Source: Phycisphaerae bacterium (lineage in GTDB: Bacteria > Planctomycetota > Phycisphaerae > Phycisphaerales > SM1A02). Taken from it: a stretch of 64,000 nucleotides of DNA. Both the position numbers and the translations under genes were made by a program. Below the pieces are notes generated by a model that worked only from the letters and a program-made list of their open reading frames with translations, was not told where the DNA came from and ran no database searches. The DNA lies in NCBI GenBank assembly GCA_002709295.1, contig PAQL01000026.1, forward strand, positions 1 to 64,000, in the 5' to 3' direction. Numbering within the stretch: position 1 is the stretch's first letter; each line of letters begins with the position of its first letter. Shown in pieces: positions 47,290-56,495 of this stretch.

Positions 47290-47843
47290 CGATCCTCGCT
47301 CACGTTCGGTTCCTTGTCGAGGGGGCAGGGGCCCTCCGGTGCCGGCGGAGCGTAGGGCTCGTCGAGGCCTCCACCCTGGATCCAGACCCCGTCGGCCATG
47401 AAGACCACCTGGGTCTCGGGTTCGGTGATCGCGGCGATCTCCGCCTCGGTCGCTCCGGCGTCGGACGCCAGGTGCCGTCGTTGTTCGACGTCGAACACCC
47501 GGACCTGGGGGACACCTTCGATCACGGTGCGGCGGCCGCGGGCGTTTCGCGGAACGAAGAAGCCGTAGTCGCGGAACCGGACGAGGACCTCGTCCTCGCC
47601 TTCGCGCACCTTCATCCAGCATCCCTTCTTCATGCAGACCCCCTCGACCCAGCCTTCGATCGCGGTCGACTCGCCGTTCATGGCGCCGAGGGCCGCGATG
47701 TGCACGGTCGATTCCACCGGGACGGCATCGCCGTAGGACTGCCAGCCTTCCAGAGTCTCGAGGCGGTCGTTCGGTGCGCAGGCGGTCAGCATCGCGGCGA
47801 TCGCGAGGGTGACGGCGGTTCGGATCGAGGAAGGTGGTCTCAT
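47286..47843 (-). CDS. DUF4920 lipoprotein
   Basis: 185 residues. The lipobox LTAC is at about 19-22 after a basic, hydrophobic signal. GVCMKKGCWMKV and LVRFRDYGFFVPRNARGR are the DUF4920 pattern; the C-x5-C pair could bind metal or act in redox. The C-terminal 25 residues are Pro/Gly-rich. AAGGAG is 8 nt before the ATG at 47843, so the longer open frame is not used. It is coupled to pyrC and lies 124 bp after the Cys-rich lipoprotein. Confidence 0.85.
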   Translation of the reverse strand: MRPPSSIRTAVTLAIAAMLTACAPNDRLETLEGWQSYGDAVPVESTVHIAALGAMNGESTAIEGWVEGVCMKKGCWMKVREGEDEVLVRFRDYGFFVPRNARGRRTVIEGVPQVRVFDVEQRRHLASDAGATEAEIAAITEPETQVVFMADGVWIQGGGLDEPYAPPAPEGPCPLDKEPNVSEDR

Positions 47844-47899
47844 GCCGGGGCTCCTTGAGGATTGATGCATCCTACGGGCGGGAGGCATGGACATGAAAG

Positions 47900-47934
47900 A
47901 GGACGCCCTCCCCGAAGTTCGGGAAGGGCGTCCT
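47900..47934 (-). terminator. Long terminator after the Cys-rich lipoprotein gene
   Basis: A 17-bp stem with one mismatch (AGGACGCCCT/AGGGCGTCCT outer, CCCGAA/TTCGGG inner). On the minus strand it is followed by CTTTCATG. It separates the Cys-rich gene from the DUF4920 gene. Confidence 0.7.
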
Positions 47935-47967
47935 GGTCGGTCCTTGCGGTTGAGCGGCAGGCTGGGA

Positions 47968-48270
47968 TCAGCCCTTGGTGCTCATGGGGCAGCCACCGCC
48001 GAGCTTCTCCATCTTGTCGTCGGAGCAGCTGGAGGCGCAGCCCGCTTCGCTCGAGACGGCGCCGGGGGCGGCGGCGTCGGAGCAGCTGGAGGCACAGCCG
48101 GCTTCGCTGGAGACGGCGCCGGGAGCGGCCTTGCAGCAGCTTCCGTCGGTTCCGCAGCAGGAGCCGCTGGTGGCGCCGGGAGCGGTGCCGTGGTCGTGGG
48201 CGTGGTGGTTGTTGCAGCCGACCAGCGCGAAGGCGGCGGCGAGGGTCGCGGCGGTGAAGAGAGTCTTCAT
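47968..48270 (-). CDS. Cys/His-rich repeat lipoprotein
   Basis: 100 residues. Signal and lipobox end at ALVGC (C19), followed by HHAHDHG. Then come SCCGTDGSCCK and two copies of a 19-residue unit ending GCASSCSD, and a final GGGCPMSTKG. Ten Cys in the mature chain and the His cluster suggest metal binding (Cu, Zn or similar), but no family is known to me. GGAG lies 6 nt before the ATG. A palindromic site is 46 bp upstream. Confidence 0.72.
   Translation of the reverse strand: MKTLFTAATLAAAFALVGCNNHHAHDHGTAPGATSGSCCGTDGSCCKAAPGAVSSEAGCASSCSDAAAPGAVSSEAGCASSCSDDKMEKLGGGCPMSTKG
48021..48134. repeat. Two 57-bp direct repeats in the Cys-rich lipoprotein gene
   Basis: Units 48021-48077 and 48078-48134 match except for a few third-codon bases until the last few bases. 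Each encodes the GCASSCSD-containing 19-residue module. Confidence 0.85.
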
Positions 48271-48315
48271 CGTCAACTCCATGATTCGGTTCGAGGGCTC
48301 GTAATCGTCTTTGAA

Positions 48316-48330
48316 GTGGCACCGTGCCAC
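48316..48330. promoter_or_regulatory. Perfect 15-bp palindrome upstream of the Cys-rich lipoprotein
   Basis: GTGGCAC and GTGCCAC flank a single C. It lies 46 bp before the start at 48270, in the 199-bp gap shared with the UvrC gene. It has the form of a repressor or activator operator, perhaps for a metal- or stress-responsive regulator; the regulator is not in the window. Confidence 0.5.
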
Positions 48331-48469
48331 CCGACCGGACGCCCCGGAGGTCCTATCCTAGATCGAACATCGGTCGGGACGCAACGTTTGGCCCATCCGG
48401 TTTTCATCTTCTGTGCGACCTTCCTCGGACAGGAGGGGCTGCTCACCGTCCTCTGGGTTCCCGGACCTC

Positions 48470-49918
48470 ATGATGATCGATCCACACGACGAGTCCTCCG
48501 AGGAGGTCGATGCCGGGGCTCAGAATCCCGGAATCGAGGGTGGATCCTTGTCTGAGACGCAAGAATCACGAGTTCGCAGGCTTTCAGAGAAGGCCCGGGG
48601 GCTTCCGAAGGTGCCCGGGGTCTATCTCCTCAAGGATGCCGCCGGGGTCGTGCTGTACGTGGGAAAGGCGTTGGTGCTTCCGAATCGGGTCAACTCCTAT
48701 TTCCAGAACTCCGCCGATCACGGACCCCGCAAGAATTCGATGCTGCCTCTGATCGCGGACTTCGAGGTCCTTGAATGCGAGGGGGAGTGGGAGGCCCTGC
48801 TGCTCGAAAGCAGGCTGGTGAAGGACATCAGGCCACGCTTCAACGAACGACTCGTCGACGACAAGACCTATCCCTATCTGGCGGTGACCCTTCGGGACGA
48901 GTTCCCCGGGGTGTTCATCACCCGAGCCCCCGGCGACGAGAAGTTCAAGGGGGCGAGGATCTTCGGCCCCTTCACCAGCGCCCACTCGCTTCGTCAGGCG
49001 GTGCAGCTGCTGCAGCGGGTCTTCAAGTACCGCACCTGCGAACTCGACATCCGGTCCGATGATCCCCGGAACCGGTCCTTCCGCCCCTGCCTGCTTCACT
49101 CGATAGGCCAGTGCACGGCACCGTGCGCGAACCGCGTCAGTCCGGAGAACTACCGCGCCGACATCGACCGGTTCCTCCGGTTCCTCGGATCCAAGAGAAG
49201 CCAGATGCTTCGCGAGCTTCGGTCGGAGATGGAGGAGGCCGCGGAGGCGAGACGATTCGAGCGGGCCGCGGTGGTTCGAGATCAGATCCGCGCCATCGAA
49301 CGACTCGATGAACGGGAGCGGCGTCGGGCCGCGGATGGATCCTTCGACTGGCAGCCGGAGGTGACCTCGTTCGTCCATGATCCGTCCCGTGGCGTCCGGT
49401 CCCTGCAGAAGACGCTCGATCTGGAGACGCCGATCCGATGTCTGGAGGCGATCGACATCGCCCATCTCGCCGGTGACGAGACCGTGGGTTCGAAGGTGTG
49501 CTTCATCGACGGCCGGCCCTTCAAGGACGGGTATCGCCGGTACCGGATCCGAAGCGTCGAGAACGACGACTACATGGCGATCCGGGAGGTCGTCTCCCGC
49601 CGTTACCGGGAGGCGGGCGGTGGGCACGAGCTGTATCCCGACGTCATCCTGATCGACGGCGGCCTCGGCCAGCTGCACGCGGCACTGGAGGCCTTCGACA
49701 CGCTCGAGGTCCAGCCACCGATGGTGATCTCCCTCGCGAAGAAGGAGGAGCTCATCCACGTGCAGAAACGCGGTGAGCCGATCCGTCTCGGACGCGAGAA
49801 CCTCGGGCTGAAGCTCTGTCAGGCGATCCGGGACGAGGCGCACCGTTTCGCCCAGCACTACCACCACATGCTGAGGAGCAGATCGCTCTTCGAGGACGGG
49901 AGCGGGCGTGCCGACTGA
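48470..49918 (+). CDS. uvrC: UvrC-type excision nuclease lacking the HhH tail
   Basis: 482 residues. GIY-YIG domain at about 50-135 (GVYLLKDAAGVVLYVGKA, LLLESRLVKDIRPRFN), Cys-containing middle, UVR helix pair (MEEAAEARRFERAAVVRD) and the RNase H-like nuclease (IDIAHLAGDETVGSK, ILIDGGLGQL, DEAHRFAQHYHH). Normal UvrC continues about 100 residues with a helix-hairpin-helix domain; here the chain stops soon after. It would make both cuts of the UvrABC repair patch. The start is uncertain: 48470 lacks a clear signal, and a TTG at 48548 has GAGG 8 nt before it. Confidence 0.88.
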   Translation: MMIDPHDESSEEVDAGAQNPGIEGGSLSETQESRVRRLSEKARGLPKVPGVYLLKDAAGVVLYVGKALVLPNRVNSYFQNSADHGPRKNSMLPLIADFEVLECEGEWEALLLESRLVKDIRPRFNERLVDDKTYPYLAVTLRDEFPGVFITRAPGDEKFKGARIFGPFTSAHSLRQAVQLLQRVFKYRTCELDIRSDDPRNRSFRPCLLHSIGQCTAPCANRVSPENYRADIDRFLRFLGSKRSQMLRELRSEMEEAAEARRFERAAVVRDQIRAIERLDERERRRAADGSFDWQPEVTSFVHDPSRGVRSLQKTLDLETPIRCLEAIDIAHLAGDETVGSKVCFIDGRPFKDGYRRYRIRSVENDDYMAIREVVSRRYREAGGGHELYPDVILIDGGLGQLHAALEAFDTLEVQPPMVISLAKKEELIHVQKRGEPIRLGRENLGLKLCQAIRDEAHRFAQHYHHMLRSRSLFEDGSGRAD

Positions 49919-50006
49919 ATCCCTCTCCGATCGGTGACCGATCGTGTCACCGAGGGGCACCTCCCATCATTGGATTCGATTCGGAAGAACGCCGATCGGT
50001 GGATCG

Positions 50007-50540
50007 ATGGTGGGTTCGGGAATCGTGATGATCCTGCTCGGATCCGCGTTCCCGTTCTCGCTGGCGGCCCTGCACGTCTGGAGCCTTGTCCTGCTCATGC
50101 GGGCGGCGGCCAGGGTGCCGGACGCTCATCGCAGGATGCGGCCCGGCATGGTGTTCCTGTGCCCGGTTCCGGTGTTCAGGACCGCCCGGGTGTTCTGGAC
50201 GACCTCGAGGATCAGCCCCAGCATGGAGTCGACCTCCACGGAGCGTGGAGTCGATCGCGGCGATTGCGTCCGTGGCAAGGGACTCGCCTTCGCGATCATC
50301 GGCCTCATGTCGAGTGTCCCTGCCCTGGTCCGGTTGATCATCGACATCGGCGGACCGGACGCGGGCCTGTCGAGGCCCGAAACCCTGCTCCCGCCGGGTC
50401 TCGGATGCTTCTCCGGGCTGGCGATGGTGGCCTCGCTGGTCTTCCGGGTCCTCTTCGGGGGCCGGGTGCGTCAACTCGATCGCGAACCCGCGATTCCGAT
50501 GGGGCCCATGCCTGATCATCCGCCTTCCAGGTCGATCTGA
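50007..50540 (+). CDS. Membrane protein of unknown function
   Basis: 177 residues with three to four hydrophobic segments (about 4-30, 88-112, 127-147). The loop after the first helix reads RVPDAHRRMRPGMVFLCPVPVFRTARVFW. Similar P-x3-RRM-x-PG-x2-W/F segments occur in a family of membrane proteins I recall from planctomycetes and Bacteroidetes, without a known job. The next gene has the same motif in a different setting. A weak GGTGG lies before the ATG. Confidence 0.65.
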   Translation: MVGSGIVMILLGSAFPFSLAALHVWSLVLLMRAAARVPDAHRRMRPGMVFLCPVPVFRTARVFWTTSRISPSMESTSTERGVDRGDCVRGKGLAFAIIGLMSSVPALVRLIIDIGGPDAGLSRPETLLPPGLGCFSGLAMVASLVFRVLFGGRVRQLDREPAIPMGPMPDHPPSRSI

Positions 50541-50636
50541 CGCTCGTCCCGGGGCCATCGGGAAGTATCTTGCCCGCGATCCTCATGCCGCCGACCTCGA
50601 TGGCGGAATGATCTTCCGAACTTCAGGAGCTTCTCG

Positions 50637-51374
50637 ATGGGTGGTACCAACAACGGCATGGATCCCGAATCGATCGCCCTCGTCTTCATGTTCGTGATCA
50701 TGGGCGTCACGATCCTGATGGTGGCCGGGATCGGAGCGGTGGTGTTCTGGCTGTTCTCCCGTGCTGCCGCGGTCATCCCTCTCGAGCAGCGCCGCATCGG
50801 ACCGGGCGCCATCTGGGGCCTCTACGGGGCCTGGATGCTCGCCGCGATCGGCGTGATGAGCTACGGCATCATCACCTCCGATCCCGAGGGGGGGGCCGAG
50901 TCCGGGGGATTCCTCCCCTTCGTGCAGATGATCGCGGATCTGGTGTTCATCGCTTCCACGGCCTGGATCATGACCGGCCTGCCCGCCGGTTTCGCCGCGG
51001 CCTTCTCGTCGTATTCACCGGAACGGGTGCCGGCAGGAGGACACGGTCGTGTCCTCGGCGTCTGGCTGATCATCATCGCGGTGGCCACGGGCGTCACCAA
51101 CCTGGTGGGCAACCTGGTCTTCGACATGGGGAATCCCTTCGATCAGATGCAGGATTCCATGGAGATGCAGCAGGGTGCCGGCTCCCCTCTCGGGGTGGCG
51201 ACCGGCCAGCTGATCATGGGCTGCGGCCAGTCGATCCTCGGCATCGTCTCGATGGTGCTGCTGATCGTCTTCATCGTGACGATCACGAGGTCGAGAGGCG
51301 CGCTGCTGAAGCTGAGGCACGAGGACGAGAATCCCGCACCGTCCACGCCTCCGGCCGCTCCGCCGGCGGTCTGA
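50637..51374 (+). CDS. Multi-pass membrane protein of unknown function
   Basis: 245 residues with five hydrophobic segments (about 11-40, 58-76, 92-118, 140-160, 192-224). After the first helix it reads VIPLEQRRIGPGAIWGLYGAWM, a variant of the P-x3-RR-x-x-PG motif in the preceding gene. The tail is Pro-rich and polar. AGGAG is 7 nt before the ATG. It ends at a strong bidirectional terminator. No function can be given. Confidence 0.7.
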   Translation: MGGTNNGMDPESIALVFMFVIMGVTILMVAGIGAVVFWLFSRAAAVIPLEQRRIGPGAIWGLYGAWMLAAIGVMSYGIITSDPEGGAESGGFLPFVQMIADLVFIASTAWIMTGLPAGFAAAFSSYSPERVPAGGHGRVLGVWLIIIAVATGVTNLVGNLVFDMGNPFDQMQDSMEMQQGAGSPLGVATGQLIMGCGQSILGIVSMVLLIVFIVTITRSRGALLKLRHEDENPAPSTPPAAPPAV

Positions 51375-51412
51375 CTCCGGGCGGGAGCCGGCCCTCGGTC
51401 TTCATGAAGGAC

Positions 51413-51449
51413 AAGGCCCGGGTCGCCGTTCATCGGCGACCCGGGCCTT
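51413..51449. terminator. Bidirectional terminator before ftsH
   Basis: A perfect 16-bp stem (51413-51428 with 51434-51449, 5-nt loop) between the membrane protein gene and the ftsH stop. It starts with AA and ends with TT, then T. It is the longest perfect hairpin noted in the window. Confidence 0.8.
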
Positions 51450-51469
51450 TCGATCCGCATCCGGTCGAT

Positions 51470-53554
51470 TCAGGCCGGTGAGGGCATCATGCCGCCGAGA
51501 TCCTCGTCGGTGTCCTCGCTGGGCGGCTGGTTCGAGGGCGGACTCGGCGGGTCCGCGGTCTCGGAAGCCAGCAGTTCGGCGACCGTGGGTTTGGAGATCC
51601 GCTCGCCCTTCATCAGTCTGTCGACATCGTCGGCACTGATCGTCTCGTAGCGAAGCAGCGCCTCGGCGACCGCGACCACCTGGTCCCAGTGACGTTCGAT
51701 GAGGCGGTTGCACTCGTCGTAGGCGGCGTCGACGATCCGTCGGATCTCCTCGTCGATCACCCGGGCGGTCTGGTCGGAGTAGTCCTTGTCGGGGACGAAC
51801 ATCTCCCGGGTGTTCTCGCCCGCGAGGCTGAGGAACCCGACCCGGTCGCTCATGCCCCATTCCAGCACCATGGCCCTGGCGTACTGCGTCGCCATCTTGA
51901 TGTCCATGCTGGCGCCGCTGGAGACGTCGCCGGTCTTCCGTTGTTCCGCGATCCGGCCTCCGCACAGCACCTTGAGCGTGGCGTCGAGGTATCGGCGGCC
52001 GAAACCGGTTCGATCCTTCTCGGGCAGGCTGAAGGTCGCTCCTCCGGCCTTGCCGCGGGGGATGATCGTCACCTTGTGAAGAGGGTCGGCATCCTCGAGC
52101 AGGGCCTGCACCACGGCGTGGCCGGCCTCGTGGTACGCGGTCGCGACCCGATCCTCCTCCTCGACCTTGCGACTTCTGCGTGCCCGGCCCCATCGCACCT
52201 TGTCGCGGGCCTCCTCGAGATCGGAGAGTTCGACGAAGTCCTTCTCCTCCATGGTCGCGATGATCGCAGCCTCGTTGATGAGGGCGGCGAGATCGGCGCC
52301 GGAGAACATCGGGGTGCCGCGGGCGAGCCGTTCCAGATCGACGTCCGGACCGAGTTTGATCTTGCGGGCGTGGACCGCGAGGATGTGGGCCCGTCCCTCG
52401 AGGTCGGGAAGGGTGACCGCGACCGTCCGGTCGAAACGGCCGGGACGGGTGAGGGCGGGGTCGAGCACGTCGGCCCGGTTGGTCGCGGCGATGACGATGA
52501 CCTGATCGGTCGCCTCGAAGCCGTCCATCTCCACGAGGATCGCGTTGAGGGTCTGCTCCCGCTCGTCGTGACCGCCGGTGGTGAACCCACCGCCTCGACG
52601 GCGACCGACCGCATCGATCTCGTCGAGGAAGATGATGCAGGGGGAGTTCTCCTTCGCCTGCTTGAAGAGGTCGCGGACCCGGCTGGCGCCGACTCCGACG
52701 AACATCTCGACGAAGTCCGAGCCGGAGATGGTGAAGAACGGCACGTCGGCCTCGCCGGCGATCGCCTTGGCCAGCAGCGTCTTGCCGCATCCCGGAGGGC
52801 CCTCGAGCAGCACGCCGCGGGGGATGCGGCCTCCGAGTCTCTGGAACTTGCGGGGATTCTTGAGGAACGCCACGATCTCGGTGAGCTCCTCCTTGGCCTC
52901 CTCGACTCCGGCCACGTCCTTGAAGGTGACGTTGACCGAATCCTTGGTCTGCACCCGGTGCTTGCTCTTGCCGAAGTTGCCGAGCATGCCGCCCGGTCCG
53001 CCGCCCGCGTTCCTCATCGAGCGGAAGACGAAGAACCACAGCAGCAGGATCACCAGGATGATCGGGCCGAAGCTGGTCAGGATGATCAGGAACGTGTTGT
53101 CGTTTCGTTCCATGTCGAACGGAATGCCCTTGGCATCCAGTTGATTCAGGGTGTAGTCGAGCCCGCCGTCGGCCGCGATCACCACCTCGACGGGCATGTC
53201 CCGAGGCGCCTCGCCTCCGTTGGTGGGGCCGGAGAGGTCGCCGTCGGCCTTGCGGATCGCGGAGATCTTCTGATCACTCACGATCACGGAGCCGGGTTCG
53301 ATCAGCTTGCTCTGCCAGAGATTCTGGAAGTCGTTGAGGGAGATCACCTCGGCCTGCTTGCCGCTGCCGGTGATCACCACCCAGATCAGGGCGATCACCG
53401 CGAAGAGCACGAACAGGGACATGAGGGGACGGGGGGGGCGGGCCGGCTGGGGGCCGCCGGGACGACCCTGCTGGCCGTCTCCCTCGCCGCGAGGCGGTTC
53501 GCCGTCGCGGCCTTGATCCTCGCTGGCCATGTGATGAACGACTTCTGGCTTCAT
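51470..53554 (-). CDS. ftsH: ATP-dependent zinc metalloprotease FtsH
   Basis: 694 residues. A 35-residue polar, Pro-rich N-terminus is followed by helix 1 (about 44-62), a periplasmic part with extra residues, and helix 2 (about 155-176). The AAA+ domain has Walker A GPPGCGKT (252-259), [11 protein letters not shown] and the [11 protein letters not shown]. The protease HEAGH is at about 475-479. It degrades membrane and regulatory proteins. ATGs at 53554 and 53530 are both open; 53554 is chosen. The C-terminal 40 residues are acidic and variable. Confidence 0.96.
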   Translation of the reverse strand: MKPEVVHHMASEDQGRDGEPPRGEGDGQQGRPGGPQPARPPRPLMSLFVLFAVIALIWVVITGSGKQAEVISLNDFQNLWQSKLIEPGSVIVSDQKISAIRKADGDLSGPTNGGEAPRDMPVEVVIAADGGLDYTLNQLDAKGIPFDMERNDNTFLIILTSFGPIILVILLLWFFVFRSMRNAGGGPGGMLGNFGKSKHRVQTKDSVNVTFKDVAGVEEAKEELTEIVAFLKNPRKFQRLGGRIPRGVLLEGPPGCGKTLLAKAIAGEADVPFFTISGSDFVEMFVGVGASRVRDLFKQAKENSPCIIFLDEIDAVGRRRGGGFTTGGHDEREQTLNAILVEMDGFEATDQVIVIAATNRADVLDPALTRPGRFDRTVAVTLPDLEGRAHILAVHARKIKLGPDVDLERLARGTPMFSGADLAALINEAAIIATMEEKDFVELSDLEEARDKVRWGRARRSRKVEEEDRVATAYHEAGHAVVQALLEDADPLHKVTIIPRGKAGGATFSLPEKDRTGFGRRYLDATLKVLCGGRIAEQRKTGDVSSGASMDIKMATQYARAMVLEWGMSDRVGFLSLAGENTREMFVPDKDYSDQTARVIDEEIRRIVDAAYDECNRLIERHWDQVVAVAEALLRYETISADDVDRLMKGERISKPTVAELLASETADPPSPPSNQPPSEDTDEDLGGMMPSPA

Positions 53555-53622
53555 TCGTGATCTCGGTGTGGATTTGGATTCTGAATGACCATTCGCAGGA
53601 AACGTCCGGACCGATGCCATGT

Positions 53623-54180
53623 TCACCAGTCATCCCTGAGGACATCGACCAGATCGGTGGCCAGTTGTTGTACGACCCCGAATCGGGCGAGATCGATGGT
53701 TTCCATGGCTGGTCTGGATGGAGTGAAGATCGCCGAGGCGGTGAAATTCCTCCTGCTGACCACCGGATCCCCGGTGGCGAGGTCGATCCACTCGAAATCG
53801 ATCTCGGTCCTGAACAGCATCTCGGCGGAAAGCCCGGTAACGGGGCTCTGAGACAGCGGCACCAGCTCGGCAGAGACGATCGTCCCCCGGAGAAGAGTAT
53901 CCGCGGTTCCGGGGCCGGTCACCTTGTAGGGGGTCGACGACTCGACTTCGGTCACCAGGGCCCGCCCAAGCTCCCGTTCGAGGCCGCGATGAAAGGTCTG
54001 GTTGGCGAACATCGGGATCGCGATGCTCCGGTACCGATCGGGATGCGTCCAGCTCATGGACCACCCTTCCGAGGGATCGGGGGCGCATCCGGTCGAACCG
54101 AGCGTCAGGAGCACGCCTGCGAGGATGCCTCGAATCGTCGTGGTCGATCGGAGTCGCTTCCATCCGGTGTGGTTCGTCAT
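53623..54180 (-). CDS. lptE: LptE-like outer-membrane lipoprotein
   Basis: 185 residues. The lipobox is TLGSTGC (C32). IAIPMFANQTFHRGLERELGRALVTEVE and KVTGPGTADTLLRGTI are the LptE family blocks. LptE plugs and helps LptD place lipopolysaccharide in the outer membrane. The gene overlaps the BamD-like stop by 4 nt. The basic n-region and C32 support export and acylation. It lies 68 bp before ftsH. Confidence 0.85.
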   Translation of the reverse strand: MTNHTGWKRLRSTTTIRGILAGVLLTLGSTGCAPDPSEGWSMSWTHPDRYRSIAIPMFANQTFHRGLERELGRALVTEVESSTPYKVTGPGTADTLLRGTIVSAELVPLSQSPVTGLSAEMLFRTEIDFEWIDLATGDPVVSRRNFTASAIFTPSRPAMETIDLARFGVVQQLATDLVDVLRDDW

Positions 54181-55316
54181 CCCGCGGGCTCCTCGCCGGT
54201 GTTCACCTCGACCGGTCGTTCCGGTTCCAGGTCCCGGCTCTGCGGGAGGGCCGGTTCCGCCCTTGGAGTGACCCCGGTCTCCTCGGGGCCCGACTTCCCG
54301 AGCAGCGCCTCGGCCAGAAGCCGGTAGTCGGGGGTCCGGGCCGCGATGCTGGCCGGCATCCTCGAGATGATCTCCGGGGCCAGTCGAAGCGCATCAAGGG
54401 CGGCGACGGTGTCGGGGTGGCGCTCGACGACCTGACGGATGTAGATCTCGGCGGAGATCGGATCGTTGATCGAGAGGTACCACTGTGCCGTGACCAGAAG
54501 CTTTCTCGCCTCGGACTCGTCGATTCTGACGATGAGTGACTCGGCCCCCAGACGCTGGGCGGCGGCGGGCCGCAGCCGCTGCATCGACTGGAGTCGACGG
54601 CGGGCGTCGCGAAGGCCGGACGCGTCGTGCCTCGGCCCGCGATAGGAGGCCATGTACGCCTGGATCAGTCGCTGCCGGGCCTTCTGGATTCGATTCGACC
54701 TCGGATAGTTCATGATGAACAGGTCGTAGGCGTCGGCGGCGAGTCTCATCTCCGCCCGCCTGAAGTAGAAGTCGGCCAGGGTCATCCCGGCATCCTCGGC
54801 CAGTCGACTTCCGGGCAGGCGCTCCTGGATGCGGATCAGCAGTTCCTGGGCATCCTCGGAGGCGTCGATGATCCTGATCGTTCCGAAGAACTTCCGCCGA
54901 AGCCCGTTGGCGTACGCGACCGCGATGTCGTACTCGCGCTCGAGGGCCTGGACGAACACCTCGCTGCCGGGGTGCTGGCGGGCGATGGCCTCGTAGTCGA
55001 AGAGGGCGTCGTACTCGTCACCCATCTCCACGAGGGCATCGCCCCGGACCAGGAACATCTCCGCCCGGCCGGGTGCGGAGGGAAAGCGATCGAGGAACGC
55101 GGTCGCAAGGGCGCGGGCTCGTTCGGGCTCTCCCAGGGCCAGTGCCTTGCGGGCATTGAGGATCCGGGCGGCCGGAGTCCCGGGTTCCGGGGTCTCCCGG
55201 GTCCAGGCGTCGTCGGGGCCGAGGGTGAAGTCCTGCTGTGCAAGGGTCGGTGAAACCACCGAGAGCGCTGCAAGCAGGACCAGGCCCAGCGTTGTCTGAA
55301 TCCTTGCTGAGGACAT
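54177..55316 (-). CDS. BamD-like TPR outer-membrane assembly protein
   Basis: 379 residues. Signal peptide about 1-26, ending LAQQ and without a lipobox Cys. TPR repeats fill about 50-260 (ALATAFLDRFPSAPGRAEMFL, YDIAVAYANG, AADAYDLFIMNYPRSNRIQKARQRL). BamD proteins are TPR lipoproteins of the beta-barrel assembly machine; the match in style is good but the missing lipid Cys and a long Pro/Glu-rich tail differ, so related TPR proteins are possible. It is coupled to LptE. Confidence 0.75.
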   Translation of the reverse strand: MSSARIQTTLGLVLLAALSVVSPTLAQQDFTLGPDDAWTRETPEPGTPAARILNARKALALGEPERARALATAFLDRFPSAPGRAEMFLVRGDALVEMGDEYDALFDYEAIARQHPGSEVFVQALEREYDIAVAYANGLRRKFFGTIRIIDASEDAQELLIRIQERLPGSRLAEDAGMTLADFYFRRAEMRLAADAYDLFIMNYPRSNRIQKARQRLIQAYMASYRGPRHDASGLRDARRRLQSMQRLRPAAAQRLGAESLIVRIDESEARKLLVTAQWYLSINDPISAEIYIRQVVERHPDTVAALDALRLAPEIISRMPASIAARTPDYRLLAEALLGKSGPEETGVTPRAEPALPQSRDLEPERPVEVNTGEEPAG

Positions 55317-55397
55317 TCGCCCATCTTATGTCGATGGACCCCATCTCCGCCGGGATCGGGGGCTCGGGGCGCCGAGGATCCACGTATTCTCCTCGGC

Positions 55398-56306
55398 ATG
55401 TCGGTCCTCGTGATCTTCAACCCCATCTCCGGAGCCGGGCGGGCTCGAGGCATCGCCGAAGCGGTTCAGGCCGCCGGTCGCGAGCGAGGTCTGGATCTGG
55501 AGCTTCTTCCGACCAGTCCCGGCTTCGAGACCGACCGCTGGCTTCGCGAACCCCTCGAGGGTCGGGACGCCCTGGTGGTGGTGGGGGGGGATGGAGCGGT
55601 CCGACTCGTCGCGGCCGAGGCGGCCCGGGCCGGAGTGCCCCTCCTGCACTGTCCGGCCGGCAACGAGAACCTCTTCGCTCGGGAGTTCGGGATGCGGGCG
55701 GACCCCGGATTCGTGGCCGAGACCCTGGTCCGGGGCGAGGTTCGTCGGGTCGATCTGGTTCGAGCCGAGGTCGATGGTCGGCCCGACGAGACCGTGGTGC
55801 TCATGGCGTCCTTCGGTCTGGACGCAGAGGCCGTCCACGATCTGTCCGCGACGAGGACGGGGTCCGTGAACAACTGGACCTACGTCGGCCCCACACTTCG
55901 ACAGTGGTGGCGATTCCATCCCGGCCCGATGTCCGTCAGCGTCGACGGAACGCTCGCGGCCCGGGAGGTCAGGGGTCTCCTGATCATCGCCAACAGCCGG
56001 CAGTACGCCGCGAGGCTCGACCCCGCCCGGGAGGCCCTGATGGACGACGGTCTCGTCGACCTGATGATCCTTCCCTGCCGGAGCGGGATCGGTGCCCTGG
56101 GATGGTTCCTGCGGATCTGGTTCGGAACCCACCAGCGACACCCTCGCTCGATCCATCTCAAGGGGCGGCGGATCGAGGTCGACGCGACCGAGGCCAGCCG
56201 GTGGCAGGTGGACGGGGATCCGCCGCACGATCCCGCACCGGTCGGACGCATCGCCTTCGAGGTGATGGAGGGGGCCCTGCCCGTCCTGGTTCCCGCCGTG
56301 GACTGA
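55398..56306 (+). CDS. Diacylglycerol/lipid kinase (DagK family)
   Basis: 302 residues. VIFNPISGAGRA at the start, VVGGDGAVRLVA and LLHCPAGNENLFAREFGM are the lipid kinase nucleotide motifs; the C-terminal beta domain has LMDDGLVDLMILP. It phosphorylates diacylglycerol or a related lipid with ATP. It diverges from the BamD-like gene across an 81-bp gap and precedes the flagellar genes, which probably form a separate unit. Confidence 0.9.
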   Translation: MSVLVIFNPISGAGRARGIAEAVQAAGRERGLDLELLPTSPGFETDRWLREPLEGRDALVVVGGDGAVRLVAAEAARAGVPLLHCPAGNENLFAREFGMRADPGFVAETLVRGEVRRVDLVRAEVDGRPDETVVLMASFGLDAEAVHDLSATRTGSVNNWTYVGPTLRQWWRFHPGPMSVSVDGTLAAREVRGLLIIANSRQYAARLDPAREALMDDGLVDLMILPCRSGIGALGWFLRIWFGTHQRHPRSIHLKGRRIEVDATEASRWQVDGDPPHDPAPVGRIAFEVMEGALPVLVPAVD

Positions 56307-56495
56307 GCCGGAGGGAGGCCGAGAACCTTCCATTCCTCACAGATCCACCTGATCCGACCCCCAGACCCCTCCTTCTATGCAGCCGTTGCCGGATCGCCGT
56401 CGATGACGAGAAGGTCTCAGGGATGTCGCCGCAACCGGATTTCTGGCCGGGAACGCAGAGGCGACGTGGAGTAGGAATCGGAGGGAGTGGATCCG

